Shown: piece after piece, positions 19,296 through 27,407 of the stretch
Position numbering within the stretch: position 1 is the stretch's first letter
How the letters are laid out: each line of letters starts with the position of its first letter
DNA from: Prevotella sp. ne3005
Lineage (GTDB): Bacteria; Bacteroidota; Bacteroidia; Bacteroidales; Bacteroidaceae
DNA length: 64,000 nt
Direction of reading: 5' to 3'
NCBI RefSeq assembly: GCF_900110085.1
Contig: NZ_FOCK01000002.1
Coordinates: forward strand, 389,254-453,253
Translations under genes and position numbers: made by a program
The notes under the pieces: model-generated
The model's database searches: none
Told to the model about the DNA's origin: nothing
The model's input: only the letters and a program-made list of their open reading frames with translations

Positions 19296-20399
19296 TTATT
19301 TAATATATAGGCCCAGGGCCACAACAACAGTCATAATCACCAGGTTGACTAGCGCCAGTGGCATCAAGTACTTCCACTCCAGCTTCAGGATCTGGTCGAT
19401 ACGCAGACGGGGGAATGTCCACTTAATCCACATTAGGATCCAAACCAGGAAGAAGGCCTTACCCATGAACCAGAAGATGCCGGGGATGTAGTTCATCACC
19501 TCGTCGAAAGCATCGATACCGATGTTCACAGGTGCCCAACCACCGAGGAACACCGTAGCGGCGATACCTGCGATGATAAAGAGGTTCAGGAACTCTGCGA
19601 GGTAGAAGAAGCCGAAGCCCATACCAGAATACTCGGTATGATGACCAGCGGTCAACTCACTCTCAGCCTCAGCCATATCGAACGGGCCACGGTTAGCCTC
19701 AGCATTACCAGCGATGAGGAATACGAAGAAGGCGATAATGGCGGGGATATGACCCTGGAAGATGAGCCACTTCCAAGGACCCGTCTGTGCCTCAACGATA
19801 CCACTCATCTGCATAGTACCTGTCAGGATCACAGCAGTGATCAGACAGAGGCAGAGCGACATCTCGTAAGAAATCATCTGCACAGCACCACGCATGGCAG
19901 AAACCACAGAGTACTTGTTGTTAGAACCCCAACCTGCGAGGAAGATACCTACCACACCGATAGAAGAAACGGCAGTGAGCAGGAACACACCTACGTTGAA
20001 GTCGAGCACCGTAGCACCATTGTTCCAAGGCAGGAACGAGAAAGCACCCACGGAGCCGATAATCACCAGGAGCGGAGCCACGAGATAGAGCAGCTTGTCA
20101 GCACGGTCTACGATGAAGATCTCCTTGATGAGCATCTTCAGCACATCGGCAAACACCTGCAGAAGGCCCCAGTAACCTACTCGCATCGGGCCTAGACGGC
20201 ACTGGAAGTAGGCACAAACTTTACGCTCCATAAATATCAGTACAATCGCAATCAGCGCATATCCTACGAGGATAGCCGTGCCAACCAAGATGCACTCAAT
20301 CAATATTGCCAACCAGTCAGGACACCCGATGGTGAGTCTGAGGAGTTGGTCGAACCATTGTGTTACTATAGAAAAATCGAACATAATCTTATCTGTCAA
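19296..20399 (-). CDS. nuoH: NADH-quinone oxidoreductase subunit H
   Basis: 367 residues, eight or nine membrane segments, the subunit that forms the quinone chamber next to NuoB/D. Seen: FMERKVCAYFQCRLGPMRVG, NAEANRGPFDMAEAESELTA and GHHTEYSGMGFGFFYLAEF, the most conserved loops of NuoH. Its 5' end overlaps the nuoCD 3' end by 11 bases. Confidence 0.96.
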   Translation of the reverse strand: MTDKIMFDFSIVTQWFDQLLRLTIGCPDWLAILIECILVGTAILVGYALIAIVLIFMERKVCAYFQCRLGPMRVGYWGLLQVFADVLKMLIKEIFIVDRADKLLYLVAPLLVIIGSVGAFSFLPWNNGATVLDFNVGVFLLTAVSSIGVVGIFLAGWGSNNKYSVVSAMRGAVQMISYEMSLCLCLITAVILTGTMQMSGIVEAQTGPWKWLIFQGHIPAIIAFFVFLIAGNAEANRGPFDMAEAESELTAGHHTEYSGMGFGFFYLAEFLNLFIIAGIAATVFLGGWAPVNIGIDAFDEVMNYIPGIFWFMGKAFFLVWILMWIKWTFPRLRIDQILKLEWKYLMPLALVNLVIMTVVVALGLYIK

Positions 20400-22002
20400 T
20401 ATCAGGAATAACTACATCAATAGCGGCACACGTTGCAATCAGGTCGGCAATCTTCTGACCACGAAGCATCGGATCGAAGGCACCTACCAATGAGAGACCC
20501 ATCGGACGCATCTTCATGCGGTACGGGCTCTTGTCACCACGAGAGTCGAGATAAACACCAAACTCACCAGCCACACCCTCAACAGAGTAGTACCACTGTC
20601 CCTCGGGGCACTTGATGATAGGCTTCTGCTTCACATAGAAGTCGCCCTCGGGGATGTTGTCGATCAACTGCTCGATGATGTTCAGGCTCTGGTACATCTC
20701 GTTGATATGAACGAGATAGCGGTCCATAGAGTCGCAACCATTGAGTGTGCACTGCTCCCACTCTACCTTGTCGTACATATCGTACGGGTGGTTCTTACGA
20801 ACGTCGTTCTTCCAACCAGAAGCACGGCCAGCAGGACCAGTCACTGCATAGTTGATACAATCTTCAAGACTCATCGGACCACAGTTCTCAAGACGGTTGT
20901 GGGTGATGATATTGTCGCCGAAGATATCCATATACTCCTGAATCGTAGGACGCAGGTACTTCACCAGATCCTTACAGTTCTTCACGAAGTTAGGATCAAT
21001 ATCATCCTGCAGACCTCCGATACGGTAGTAGTTCTGAATCAGACGACCACCAGTAGTCTCCTCCATACAGTTCAGCACGTGCTCACGATCACGCATACCA
21101 TAAAGCATACCTGTCAGAGCACCCAGGTCCTGAGCCACACAAGAGGTGTACAGCAGATGAGAGTCCAGACGCTGAAGCTCATCCATGATGGTACGGATGT
21201 ACTTGATACGGTCGGTCAGTTCTACCTCAAGCGCCTCCTCAATAACACCAACAAGCGCATGGCGATGTTGCATAGCACCCAAATAGTTCAGACGATCAGT
21301 CAGAGCGAGTGTCTGGGGATAGGTCATGCTTTCCCACATCTTCTCAATGGCACGGTGGATATAGCCAAGGTGCGGATAGATGCGCTTCACGGTCTCACCA
21401 TTCAGCACGGTCTGAAGACGGAGCACACCATGAGTAGCTGGGTGCTGAGGACCGATGTTGATCACATAGTCGTCAGCGCTGAAAAGTTTATTCTGTTTGC
21501 TCTGCAGAACACCATCCTTGTCGAGATAAAACTCCAGACCATAGTCGGGTTCTACATCGTCTTCAAGCGTGTATTTGTCGTTGAATTCCCAATCCTTACG
21601 GAAGGGGTAGCCCTTAAAGTCGTTACGCAGGAAGAGGCGGCGCATATCAGGATGACCCAGGAACACGATGCCATAGAAGTCATACACCTCGCGCTCCAGC
21701 AGATCGGCTACACGCCAGATTTTTGAGACTGTAGGCAGATAGGCAAGCATCTGACCGTCCATCTCACCAGTACCATTAGATGACATACCGTCGCCACAAA
21801 CCTGAGTCTTGGCAATCATCTTGACAGAGCAACGCTCATGGGTATTGGTATTCTCGAGGATATAGATACAGCCGAGACCCTCTTCCTTTCCAAAGTCCTC
21901 GCCTACGATGGTGACAAGATAGTCAAAGCCCTTCTTGTCCTTCAAGTTTTGCATCTCCTGTGCAAACTTGTCAAAATCGAATGATAAGAACTCTAACTTC
22001 AT
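20389..22002 (-). CDS. nuoCD: Fused NADH-quinone oxidoreductase subunit C/D
   Basis: 537 residues. Residues about 1-150 are the NuoC part (WRVADLLEREVYDFYGIVFLGHPDMRR, split here for reading) and from about 155 the 49-kDa NuoD part begins (NIGPQHPATHGVLRLQ), with HLGYIHRAIEKMWE and the quinone-site His region. NuoCD fusions occur in several phyla, including E. coli and Bacteroidetes. Located in the peripheral arm at the quinone site. It overlaps nuoB by four bases and nuoH by 11. Confidence 0.95.
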   Translation of the reverse strand: MKLEFLSFDFDKFAQEMQNLKDKKGFDYLVTIVGEDFGKEEGLGCIYILENTNTHERCSVKMIAKTQVCGDGMSSNGTGEMDGQMLAYLPTVSKIWRVADLLEREVYDFYGIVFLGHPDMRRLFLRNDFKGYPFRKDWEFNDKYTLEDDVEPDYGLEFYLDKDGVLQSKQNKLFSADDYVINIGPQHPATHGVLRLQTVLNGETVKRIYPHLGYIHRAIEKMWESMTYPQTLALTDRLNYLGAMQHRHALVGVIEEALEVELTDRIKYIRTIMDELQRLDSHLLYTSCVAQDLGALTGMLYGMRDREHVLNCMEETTGGRLIQNYYRIGGLQDDIDPNFVKNCKDLVKYLRPTIQEYMDIFGDNIITHNRLENCGPMSLEDCINYAVTGPAGRASGWKNDVRKNHPYDMYDKVEWEQCTLNGCDSMDRYLVHINEMYQSLNIIEQLIDNIPEGDFYVKQKPIIKCPEGQWYYSVEGVAGEFGVYLDSRGDKSPYRMKMRPMGLSLVGAFDPMLRGQKIADLIATCAAIDVVIPDIDR

Positions 22003-22712
22003 GCCTTGCCCTCCTCTTTCTTCAATTCTTCTACAAACTCCTGGGGAACATTCGTCACCACGATAGGCTCACGACGATGATCGTTGTGCTTTGAGCGGAA
22101 GGTCAGCTCCTCATTAGATACGCCAAGCTCACGCTCCTCTGCAGTCTGCTTGTGGTTGGCACCACCGAAGAACTTCTCGATCTTCACCTTACGCTGCAAC
22201 TGCATCATGCCATACATGATAGCCTCCGGACGTGGGGGGCAACCAGGAATAAACACATCTACGGGCACAATCTCTTCGATACCCTTCACTACATGATAGC
22301 TCGATTTAAACGGACCACCGCTGATGGCGCAGCCACCTACGGCAATCACATACTTCGGCTCGGCCATCTCGTCGTAAAGACGCTTCAGGGCTGGTGCCAT
22401 CTTATGGGTGATGGTACCTGCACACATGATCAGGTCGGCCTGACGAGGAGAGTTACGCGTTACCTCGAAACCGAAACGGGCAAAGTCGTAACGGGCACAA
22501 CCACATGCCATGAATTCGATACCACAGCATGAGGTGGCAAAGGTCAATGACCAGAGAGAGTTGCTTCGACCCCAGTTAATCAATTGGTCAAGCGTGCCCG
22601 TAATCACATTGACGCCACCCTCATGGAGCTCGTCAATAATTTTCTCCAACGAGGCATTATCTTTCCATTCCTCGTAGGGAATACTCTTGATGTGAGGCTT
22701 TCTTACTTCCAT
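21999..22712 (-). CDS. nuoB: NADH-quinone oxidoreductase subunit B
   Basis: 237 residues from the ATG at 22712 (MEVRKPHIKSIPYEEW). An upstream ATG at 22823 in the same frame would add 37 residues that only mirror the nuoA coding sequence, so I reject it. NuoB carries cluster N2, the last cluster before quinone; the ligands lie in FATSCCGIEFMACG, VGGCAISGG and FIPGCPPRPEA. The C-terminus after about residue 165 is a longer, charged tail than in E. coli. It overlaps the end of nuoA by 10 bases. Confidence 0.94.
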   Translation of the reverse strand: MEVRKPHIKSIPYEEWKDNASLEKIIDELHEGGVNVITGTLDQLINWGRSNSLWSLTFATSCCGIEFMACGCARYDFARFGFEVTRNSPRQADLIMCAGTITHKMAPALKRLYDEMAEPKYVIAVGGCAISGGPFKSSYHVVKGIEEIVPVDVFIPGCPPRPEAIMYGMMQLQRKVKIEKFFGGANHKQTAEERELGVSNEELTFRSKHNDHRREPIVVTNVPQEFVEELKKEEGKA

Positions 22713-23053
22713 TCCAAGTCTCCTTTCCGCCAAGCATACGCCAAGCCTAAAACCAGAACTACCAAGAAGAAACCGATGCTCAGCAGAGCCATCGCACCGA
22801 ACTCCTTCACTACTACTGCCCATGGATACAGAAACACCGTTTCCACATCAAACATGAGGAACAAGATGGCGAAGAGGTAGAATCCCACGGAAATGGGCAG
22901 CCACGAGCTGCCTCGCGTGGGGATACCACTCTCATACGGCTCACCCTTCACCTTCGCATAGGACCTCGGTCCTATCAACTTAGCTACGACGTAAGCCGCC
23001 ACCACCAATGTCAAAGCCGTCAACAAGACGGTAATTAACAAAGTAAAGTTCAT
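22703..23053 (-). CDS. nuoA: NADH-quinone oxidoreductase subunit A
   Basis: 116 residues, three membrane segments, with the conserved YESGIPTRGSSWLPISVGFY loop and FDVETVFLYPWAVV of NuoA. First gene of the operon; the order is A-B-CD-H-I-J-K-L-M-N. Subunits E, F and G (the NADH-oxidising module) are absent from the operon, as known for Bacteroidales. Confidence 0.95.
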   Translation of the reverse strand: MNFTLLITVLLTALTLVVAAYVVAKLIGPRSYAKVKGEPYESGIPTRGSSWLPISVGFYLFAILFLMFDVETVFLYPWAVVVKEFGAMALLSIGFFLVVLVLGLAYAWRKGDLEWK

Positions 23054-23138
23054 AAAATAATTATAATGTTATAACAATATTGTTCTCGCTCTTAAGCAGT
23101 TAGGGCAAAAAGAAAGTACCTTCACGGCTATTCAGCTG

Positions 23139-23146
23139 CAAAGGTA
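23139..23146 (-). promoter_or_regulatory. Promoter of the nuo operon
   Basis: Minus strand TACCTTTG fits TAnnTTTG, with TTG at 23168-23166 exactly 19 bases upstream. The leader to the nuoA ATG at 23053 is about 80 bases, longer than at the other promoters in the window. Confidence 0.7.
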
Positions 23147-23210
23147 CTAAAAATATTTGTAAATACAACGAATAATTATAAAAAAATCGTTAATTCCCTA
23201 TTTCTTCATA

Positions 23211-24728
23211 TCAGTCGTCGATAATTTCCGTGATAGGTTCTCCAACACATGCATTGGGTTGCTGAATATGCAACTTCTGGCAAACGGTGGGAGCAATGTC
23301 GGTAATATGCACTTCACGACTCGTTGCACCATGCTCCACTTTCCAGCCATAGAACAATAGGGGTATATGTGCATCATAGGGGTTCCACTCGCCGTGGGTC
23401 GTTCCTACAGGCGACGAATATTTGCCGAATCCATACCAGCCAGGTTCGAGCATGAAGATGATATCACCAGAACGGTCGTGGTGATAGCCTTTTAGGGCAC
23501 GCTCTTTCAGAAACTCAGGCACAGGAGCCGTAGCAGCTTTCTTGAAGTCGAAAGCAAACGACACATGAGGCAGTTTCTGTATTTCCTCCACGATAGCATC
23601 GCGGATTGCCTGTTCGTCGAGACCCTGCTCGCGGATAGCTTCCTTGTCGAGAACAACACGATAGTCCAGACAGTCCTTGATGATATTTTTCGTCAAGCCA
23701 AACTTCTCTGTCAGTTGCTTGGCAGCCTCTTTCACATATACCCCATCCCATTTCCATGCACCTCCATTGAGCTTATGATCCTCCATGAACTGGAAATTAT
23801 GGGCACCACCATGATCAGCAGTAAGGAACACTAGATAGTTGCCTTCTCCCACCTGTTCATCGAAGGCCTTCAACAGTCTGGCTATGTCCTTGTCAAGTTC
23901 CAGATAAGCCTCGTCAGTATGTTGACCCCGGGTGGCCCACTCATGTCCGATAATATCGGTCTGTGAGAAGCTAATACAAAGCATATCCGTTTCCTTGCCC
24001 TTACCCAACTGCTCACCCTTGAGGGCACTGATAGACATATCGGCAATAAGATGACCGCAAAGGGGATATAGTCCCACGTCCTTGCCCACCTTCTGCAATT
24101 CTTTGTTTTTCTTCATCTGGGCATTAAAGTCTTTTGCCCACTGTGGCAGTTCCTGCATGTACCAGGTGCTGGTAATGAACTGACGGTTGTCGGTGTCAAT
24201 CCAATAGGCGGCATTGGCACTGCGGCCTGCCGGCAAGGCAGAGGCGCGGTCCTTATAACTTACGCCGATCACCTTCGACTGGAAATCGGTATGCAACCTC
24301 AGTTGGTCGCCGATAGTCGAGGCCAACAGGTTGACTGGTGAAGACTTACCCTTTTTCTCATTGTTTGTGCCTACAGGCATCACGTTGGGATCCTCACAAC
24401 TCGAGCGTTTAACACCATTGATATAGAAAGTGTTACCACAAATGCCATGGAAAGCCGGCGTACTACCTGTGTAGATAGAGGTGTGACCGATAGCGGTGAT
24501 CGTTGGCAGGTAGTTGATCAGACAGTTGTTACAGCTATAGCCTTTGTTAATCAGACGCTTGAATCCGTCATCCTGAAACTGGTCGTAATACCTGCCGAGA
24601 TAGTCCCAGCGCATCTGATCGACCACGATTCCCACTACGAGCTTCGGACGTTCGTTAAACCTCGTCTGCGCCTGCAGCTGAGCCGCCCAGCACATTGTCA
24701 TAGTTAATAAAAGCAGCAGTTTCTTCAT
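23211..24728 (-). CDS. PafA-like alkaline phosphatase family protein
   Basis: 505 residues with a signal peptide ending near LQAQ. It belongs to the alkaline phosphatase / nucleotide pyrophosphatase superfamily. The metal Asp is in VGIVVDQMRWDYL; the nucleophile is probably T78 in LPTITAIGHTSIYTG; N99 (CGNTFY) and the pair K159/R161 (YKDRAS) match the phosphate-binding residues of the phosphate-monoesterase PafA. Further metal ligands are in SQTDIIGHEWAT, TADHGGAHN and GTTHGEWNPYD. Probably a periplasmic phosphomonoesterase. Its ATG overlaps the epimerase stop by four bases, so it is translated with the mannan operon, where a GH130 phosphorylase is often found instead. Confidence 0.85.
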   Translation of the reverse strand: MKKLLLLLTMTMCWAAQLQAQTRFNERPKLVVGIVVDQMRWDYLGRYYDQFQDDGFKRLINKGYSCNNCLINYLPTITAIGHTSIYTGSTPAFHGICGNTFYINGVKRSSCEDPNVMPVGTNNEKKGKSSPVNLLASTIGDQLRLHTDFQSKVIGVSYKDRASALPAGRSANAAYWIDTDNRQFITSTWYMQELPQWAKDFNAQMKKNKELQKVGKDVGLYPLCGHLIADMSISALKGEQLGKGKETDMLCISFSQTDIIGHEWATRGQHTDEAYLELDKDIARLLKAFDEQVGEGNYLVFLTADHGGAHNFQFMEDHKLNGGAWKWDGVYVKEAAKQLTEKFGLTKNIIKDCLDYRVVLDKEAIREQGLDEQAIRDAIVEEIQKLPHVSFAFDFKKAATAPVPEFLKERALKGYHHDRSGDIIFMLEPGWYGFGKYSSPVGTTHGEWNPYDAHIPLLFYGWKVEHGATSREVHITDIAPTVCQKLHIQQPNACVGEPITEIIDD

Positions 24729-26005
24729 ATCTCTTTTGTTCTTTCAATGATTTCCAAACACATACGGCTGTTATGATAGGGACACTTCCAAAAACCAGCC
24801 TTATCATCCGTGGTGTTGAGCGACCCGTCAGGATGCCGACTCCAGAACCACTCACCATTTTCCCAGTCTACAAGTTGTGTCTTGATGTACGTCCAACAAT
24901 GCACAGCTTTCTCCAGTGCGTCCTCATCACCAAAATACTGATAGATGTTATACCACCCTACCACGTTCTCAGCCTGTACCCACCAGTGAAGGTCATCGTC
25001 AACGTGACCAGTATCAAGGTTCGCCTCATGTATCATCGACCCGTCAGAGCGCAACCCCTTTTCGGAGGCTTTGGCCACCTCACGGACTACCTGTTCCACC
25101 TTCTTGAGCACTTTCTGATCACCCAGCACCAAGGCTGCCTCATGCATCAGCCACGAACATTCAATATCGTGCCCATAACTCTCAAGATGGCCAGCACCTC
25201 GCGTCCAGTCCATCTCGAAGAACAGATCCAAATGGTGGGTCTCCGGGTTCAGAATCTTATCTGTAAAAATATCTATCAGATTACGTAATGCCCCCTCTAC
25301 CCTCGCCAGGGTCTCTACTGGAACAGTGACACCTATGGGCAGGACGGAGCCGAGGACTGGCACATAGTTACATGATTCTGCAGCCTGCATCTCTTTCAGG
25401 CACCGATACAGGTTGGTATAGGGTTCAATGATGTGCAGATGGGTATTCTGCGATTTGGGATAGTTGGCATCGAAGTCCGACAGCCGCATATCAGCCATCT
25501 CCCCCCACTCTCTTGTACAAGCCTCTATATAACCGTTATACTGGGTATCAAACGAATGTTCCTCCACACACTCAAATAGTTCGATAGCATAGTCGAGCGC
25601 CTCACGGTCACCTGTTGCACGAGCGTATTCCGATAGTCCGTAGATAGCAAATCCAATGGCATAGAACTGTTTCTTGGTATCCAGCGGATTTCCTTGATAG
25701 TCCACGCTCCAGTAAACGCCCCCATACTCTTTGTCGACAAAATGTTCTATCAGATAGTCTTTGGCTCGTGTGGCAGCCTCAAGGTATTCCTCCTTCTGGA
25801 GCACACGATATGCCGCAGAGAACGACCATAAGATACGGGCATTAAGTATTGCCCCTTTCTCAGCCTCACGATGAAGCACGCCCTGTCCGTCGATACGACC
25901 ATAAAAACCTCCGTTCTCATGATCCTGCATTTTGTCAAGCCAGAAACGCAGGATGTTACTTTCCAGCACATCCAGCATCTCTTGTTTCATTGTTTTGATA
26001 TCCAT
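24725..26005 (-). CDS. Cellobiose 2-epimerase (AGE family)
   Basis: 426 residues, cytoplasmic, an alpha/alpha-barrel of the N-acylglucosamine 2-epimerase family. Motifs shared with cellobiose 2-epimerases are FWLDKMQDHENGGFYGRID, LESYGHDIECSWLMHEA, LHWWVQAENVVGWYN and FWKCPYHNSRMCLEI, which include the catalytic His residues. The enzyme converts the reducing-end glucose of cellobiose, or mannose of mannobiose, to its C2 epimer. With a mannanase and a sugar symporter upstream, the likely substrate is beta-1,4-mannobiose, giving mannosyl-glucose. It begins seven bases after the symporter gene. Confidence 0.88.
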   Translation of the reverse strand: MDIKTMKQEMLDVLESNILRFWLDKMQDHENGGFYGRIDGQGVLHREAEKGAILNARILWSFSAAYRVLQKEEYLEAATRAKDYLIEHFVDKEYGGVYWSVDYQGNPLDTKKQFYAIGFAIYGLSEYARATGDREALDYAIELFECVEEHSFDTQYNGYIEACTREWGEMADMRLSDFDANYPKSQNTHLHIIEPYTNLYRCLKEMQAAESCNYVPVLGSVLPIGVTVPVETLARVEGALRNLIDIFTDKILNPETHHLDLFFEMDWTRGAGHLESYGHDIECSWLMHEAALVLGDQKVLKKVEQVVREVAKASEKGLRSDGSMIHEANLDTGHVDDDLHWWVQAENVVGWYNIYQYFGDEDALEKAVHCWTYIKTQLVDWENGEWFWSRHPDGSLNTTDDKAGFWKCPYHNSRMCLEIIERTKEI

Positions 26006-26012
26006 AATCTTT

Positions 26013-27407
26013 TTATTCTATATCACGATACTTTCTCAATTCATCATTGATGGCATGTACACGCTTCGTTGTCAGCGGATAGAACCATACCACGATGATT
26101 GCGAAGGCTGCCACGGCAGCGGGAATAAAGCTCATCAACCAACGGAGCACCATCAGGGCACTCTCAGGCTGAGTGGCTCCTGCAGCCAGCGCCGCTGCAT
26201 CTGTCTCATAACCAAAGCCCGACAGCAACCACAACACAGCTGCACCACCAATAGCACCACCAAATTTCTGAGCCATAGAGGCCGATGAGAAAATCAGGCC
26301 CGTAGAGGCTGTGTGATACTTCAACTCGGCATAGTCACTCACGTCGGCATACATACTCCAGATTAATGGTGACATAATACCAGTAAAGATAGAGATTACT
26401 ACCTGCAAGATGAGCATCACCCAGAAGCCGTCAGGGGTACAAGGTACGAAGAAGAAGGCCACACTGAATACCACGAGGGCAGCGTTCACCAGGATAAAGG
26501 TCGACTTCTTACCGAGCTTATTGGCGATGGGAACACAAAGAGCCACACCAGCCATGTTCGACACCTCACCGATACCCAGGAACAGACCTGAGTAGAAGAG
26601 GAACATGATACCAAAGAACGATAGGCTGACATCCGGACCGATAATATCGAGGAAGAAGTAGGCTACCGTAGCACCACGCACCGTATTGAAAAGGTTCGAG
26701 CAAAGGGCAGCACCAATGAGCAGCCACCAAGGTTTGTTTGACAGTAATGACTTGAAGTCACTACCCACACTCACATTCGATGTTGTCTTCAGATGTTCCT
26801 TTGTCAGCAGGAAGCAAAGAATAAACATCACAAAACAAGCCGAGGCGATGCATACCATACCCCAGAACCAACCGTCGGGGGACTTATAGCCACCAAACAT
26901 GTTTGTCAGCGGTTCCCAAAGGAACAGGGCAATGAACGAACCACCATAGGCGAAAAACATACGGAACGAAGAGAAAACCGTCTTCTCGTTTGTATCATCT
27001 GTCATTACACCCAACATGGCGCCGTAAGGCACATTGATACCTGTGTAGACGGTCATCATCATGATATAGGTAACATATGCCCAACAAAGCTTGGCACCAT
27101 AGTTCCAGTCAGGAGTGGTAAACAGTAGGATACCACAGATAGAGAACAGCGGTGCTATCCACAAGAGATAAGGACGATACTTACCCCACTTAGTGTTCGT
27201 TCGGTCGGCGATGATGCCCATCATCGGGTCTGAAACAGCATCCCAGATACGAGTCACAAGAACCAGCACACCCGCATCGATGAGCGATAGGCCGAAAATG
27301 TTTGAATAAAAGATAGGAAGATAGTAAGAGAACACCTTCCAGAACGTCGACGATGACATATCACCGAAGCCGTAACCGATTTTCTCGATTAATTTAGTCT
27401 TTGCCAT
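26013..27407 (-). CDS. GPH-family sugar:cation symporter
   Basis: 464 residues, about 12 membrane segments, of the glycoside-pentoside-hexuronide:cation symporter family (MelB relatives): ISYGFGDMSSS-like N-terminus (KIGYGFGDMSSSTFWKVF), WDAVSDPMMGIIADRTNTKWG and KWGKYRPYLLW are diagnostic. It sits between mannanase and epimerase, so it probably carries mannobiose or short manno-oligosaccharides across the inner membrane. Its start overlaps the mannanase 3' end by 19 bases. Confidence 0.88.
   Translation of the reverse strand: MAKTKLIEKIGYGFGDMSSSTFWKVFSYYLPIFYSNIFGLSLIDAGVLVLVTRIWDAVSDPMMGIIADRTNTKWGKYRPYLLWIAPLFSICGILLFTTPDWNYGAKLCWAYVTYIMMMTVYTGINVPYGAMLGVMTDDTNEKTVFSSFRMFFAYGGSFIALFLWEPLTNMFGGYKSPDGWFWGMVCIASACFVMFILCFLLTKEHLKTTSNVSVGSDFKSLLSNKPWWLLIGAALCSNLFNTVRGATVAYFFLDIIGPDVSLSFFGIMFLFYSGLFLGIGEVSNMAGVALCVPIANKLGKKSTFILVNAALVVFSVAFFFVPCTPDGFWVMLILQVVISIFTGIMSPLIWSMYADVSDYAELKYHTASTGLIFSSASMAQKFGGAIGGAAVLWLLSGFGYETDAAALAAGATQPESALMVLRWLMSFIPAAVAAFAIIVVWFYPLTTKRVHAINDELRKYRDIE

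Noticed and set aside
20707..21726. 339-codon plus-strand frame inside nuoCD
   Set aside because: Antisense to a certain gene; composition (Thr, His, Val, Leu) is that of a shadow frame.
22713..22823. Upstream extension of nuoB by 37 codons
   Set aside because: Lies within nuoA in another frame, and the added residues do not resemble NuoB; ATG 22712 gives the usual N-terminus.
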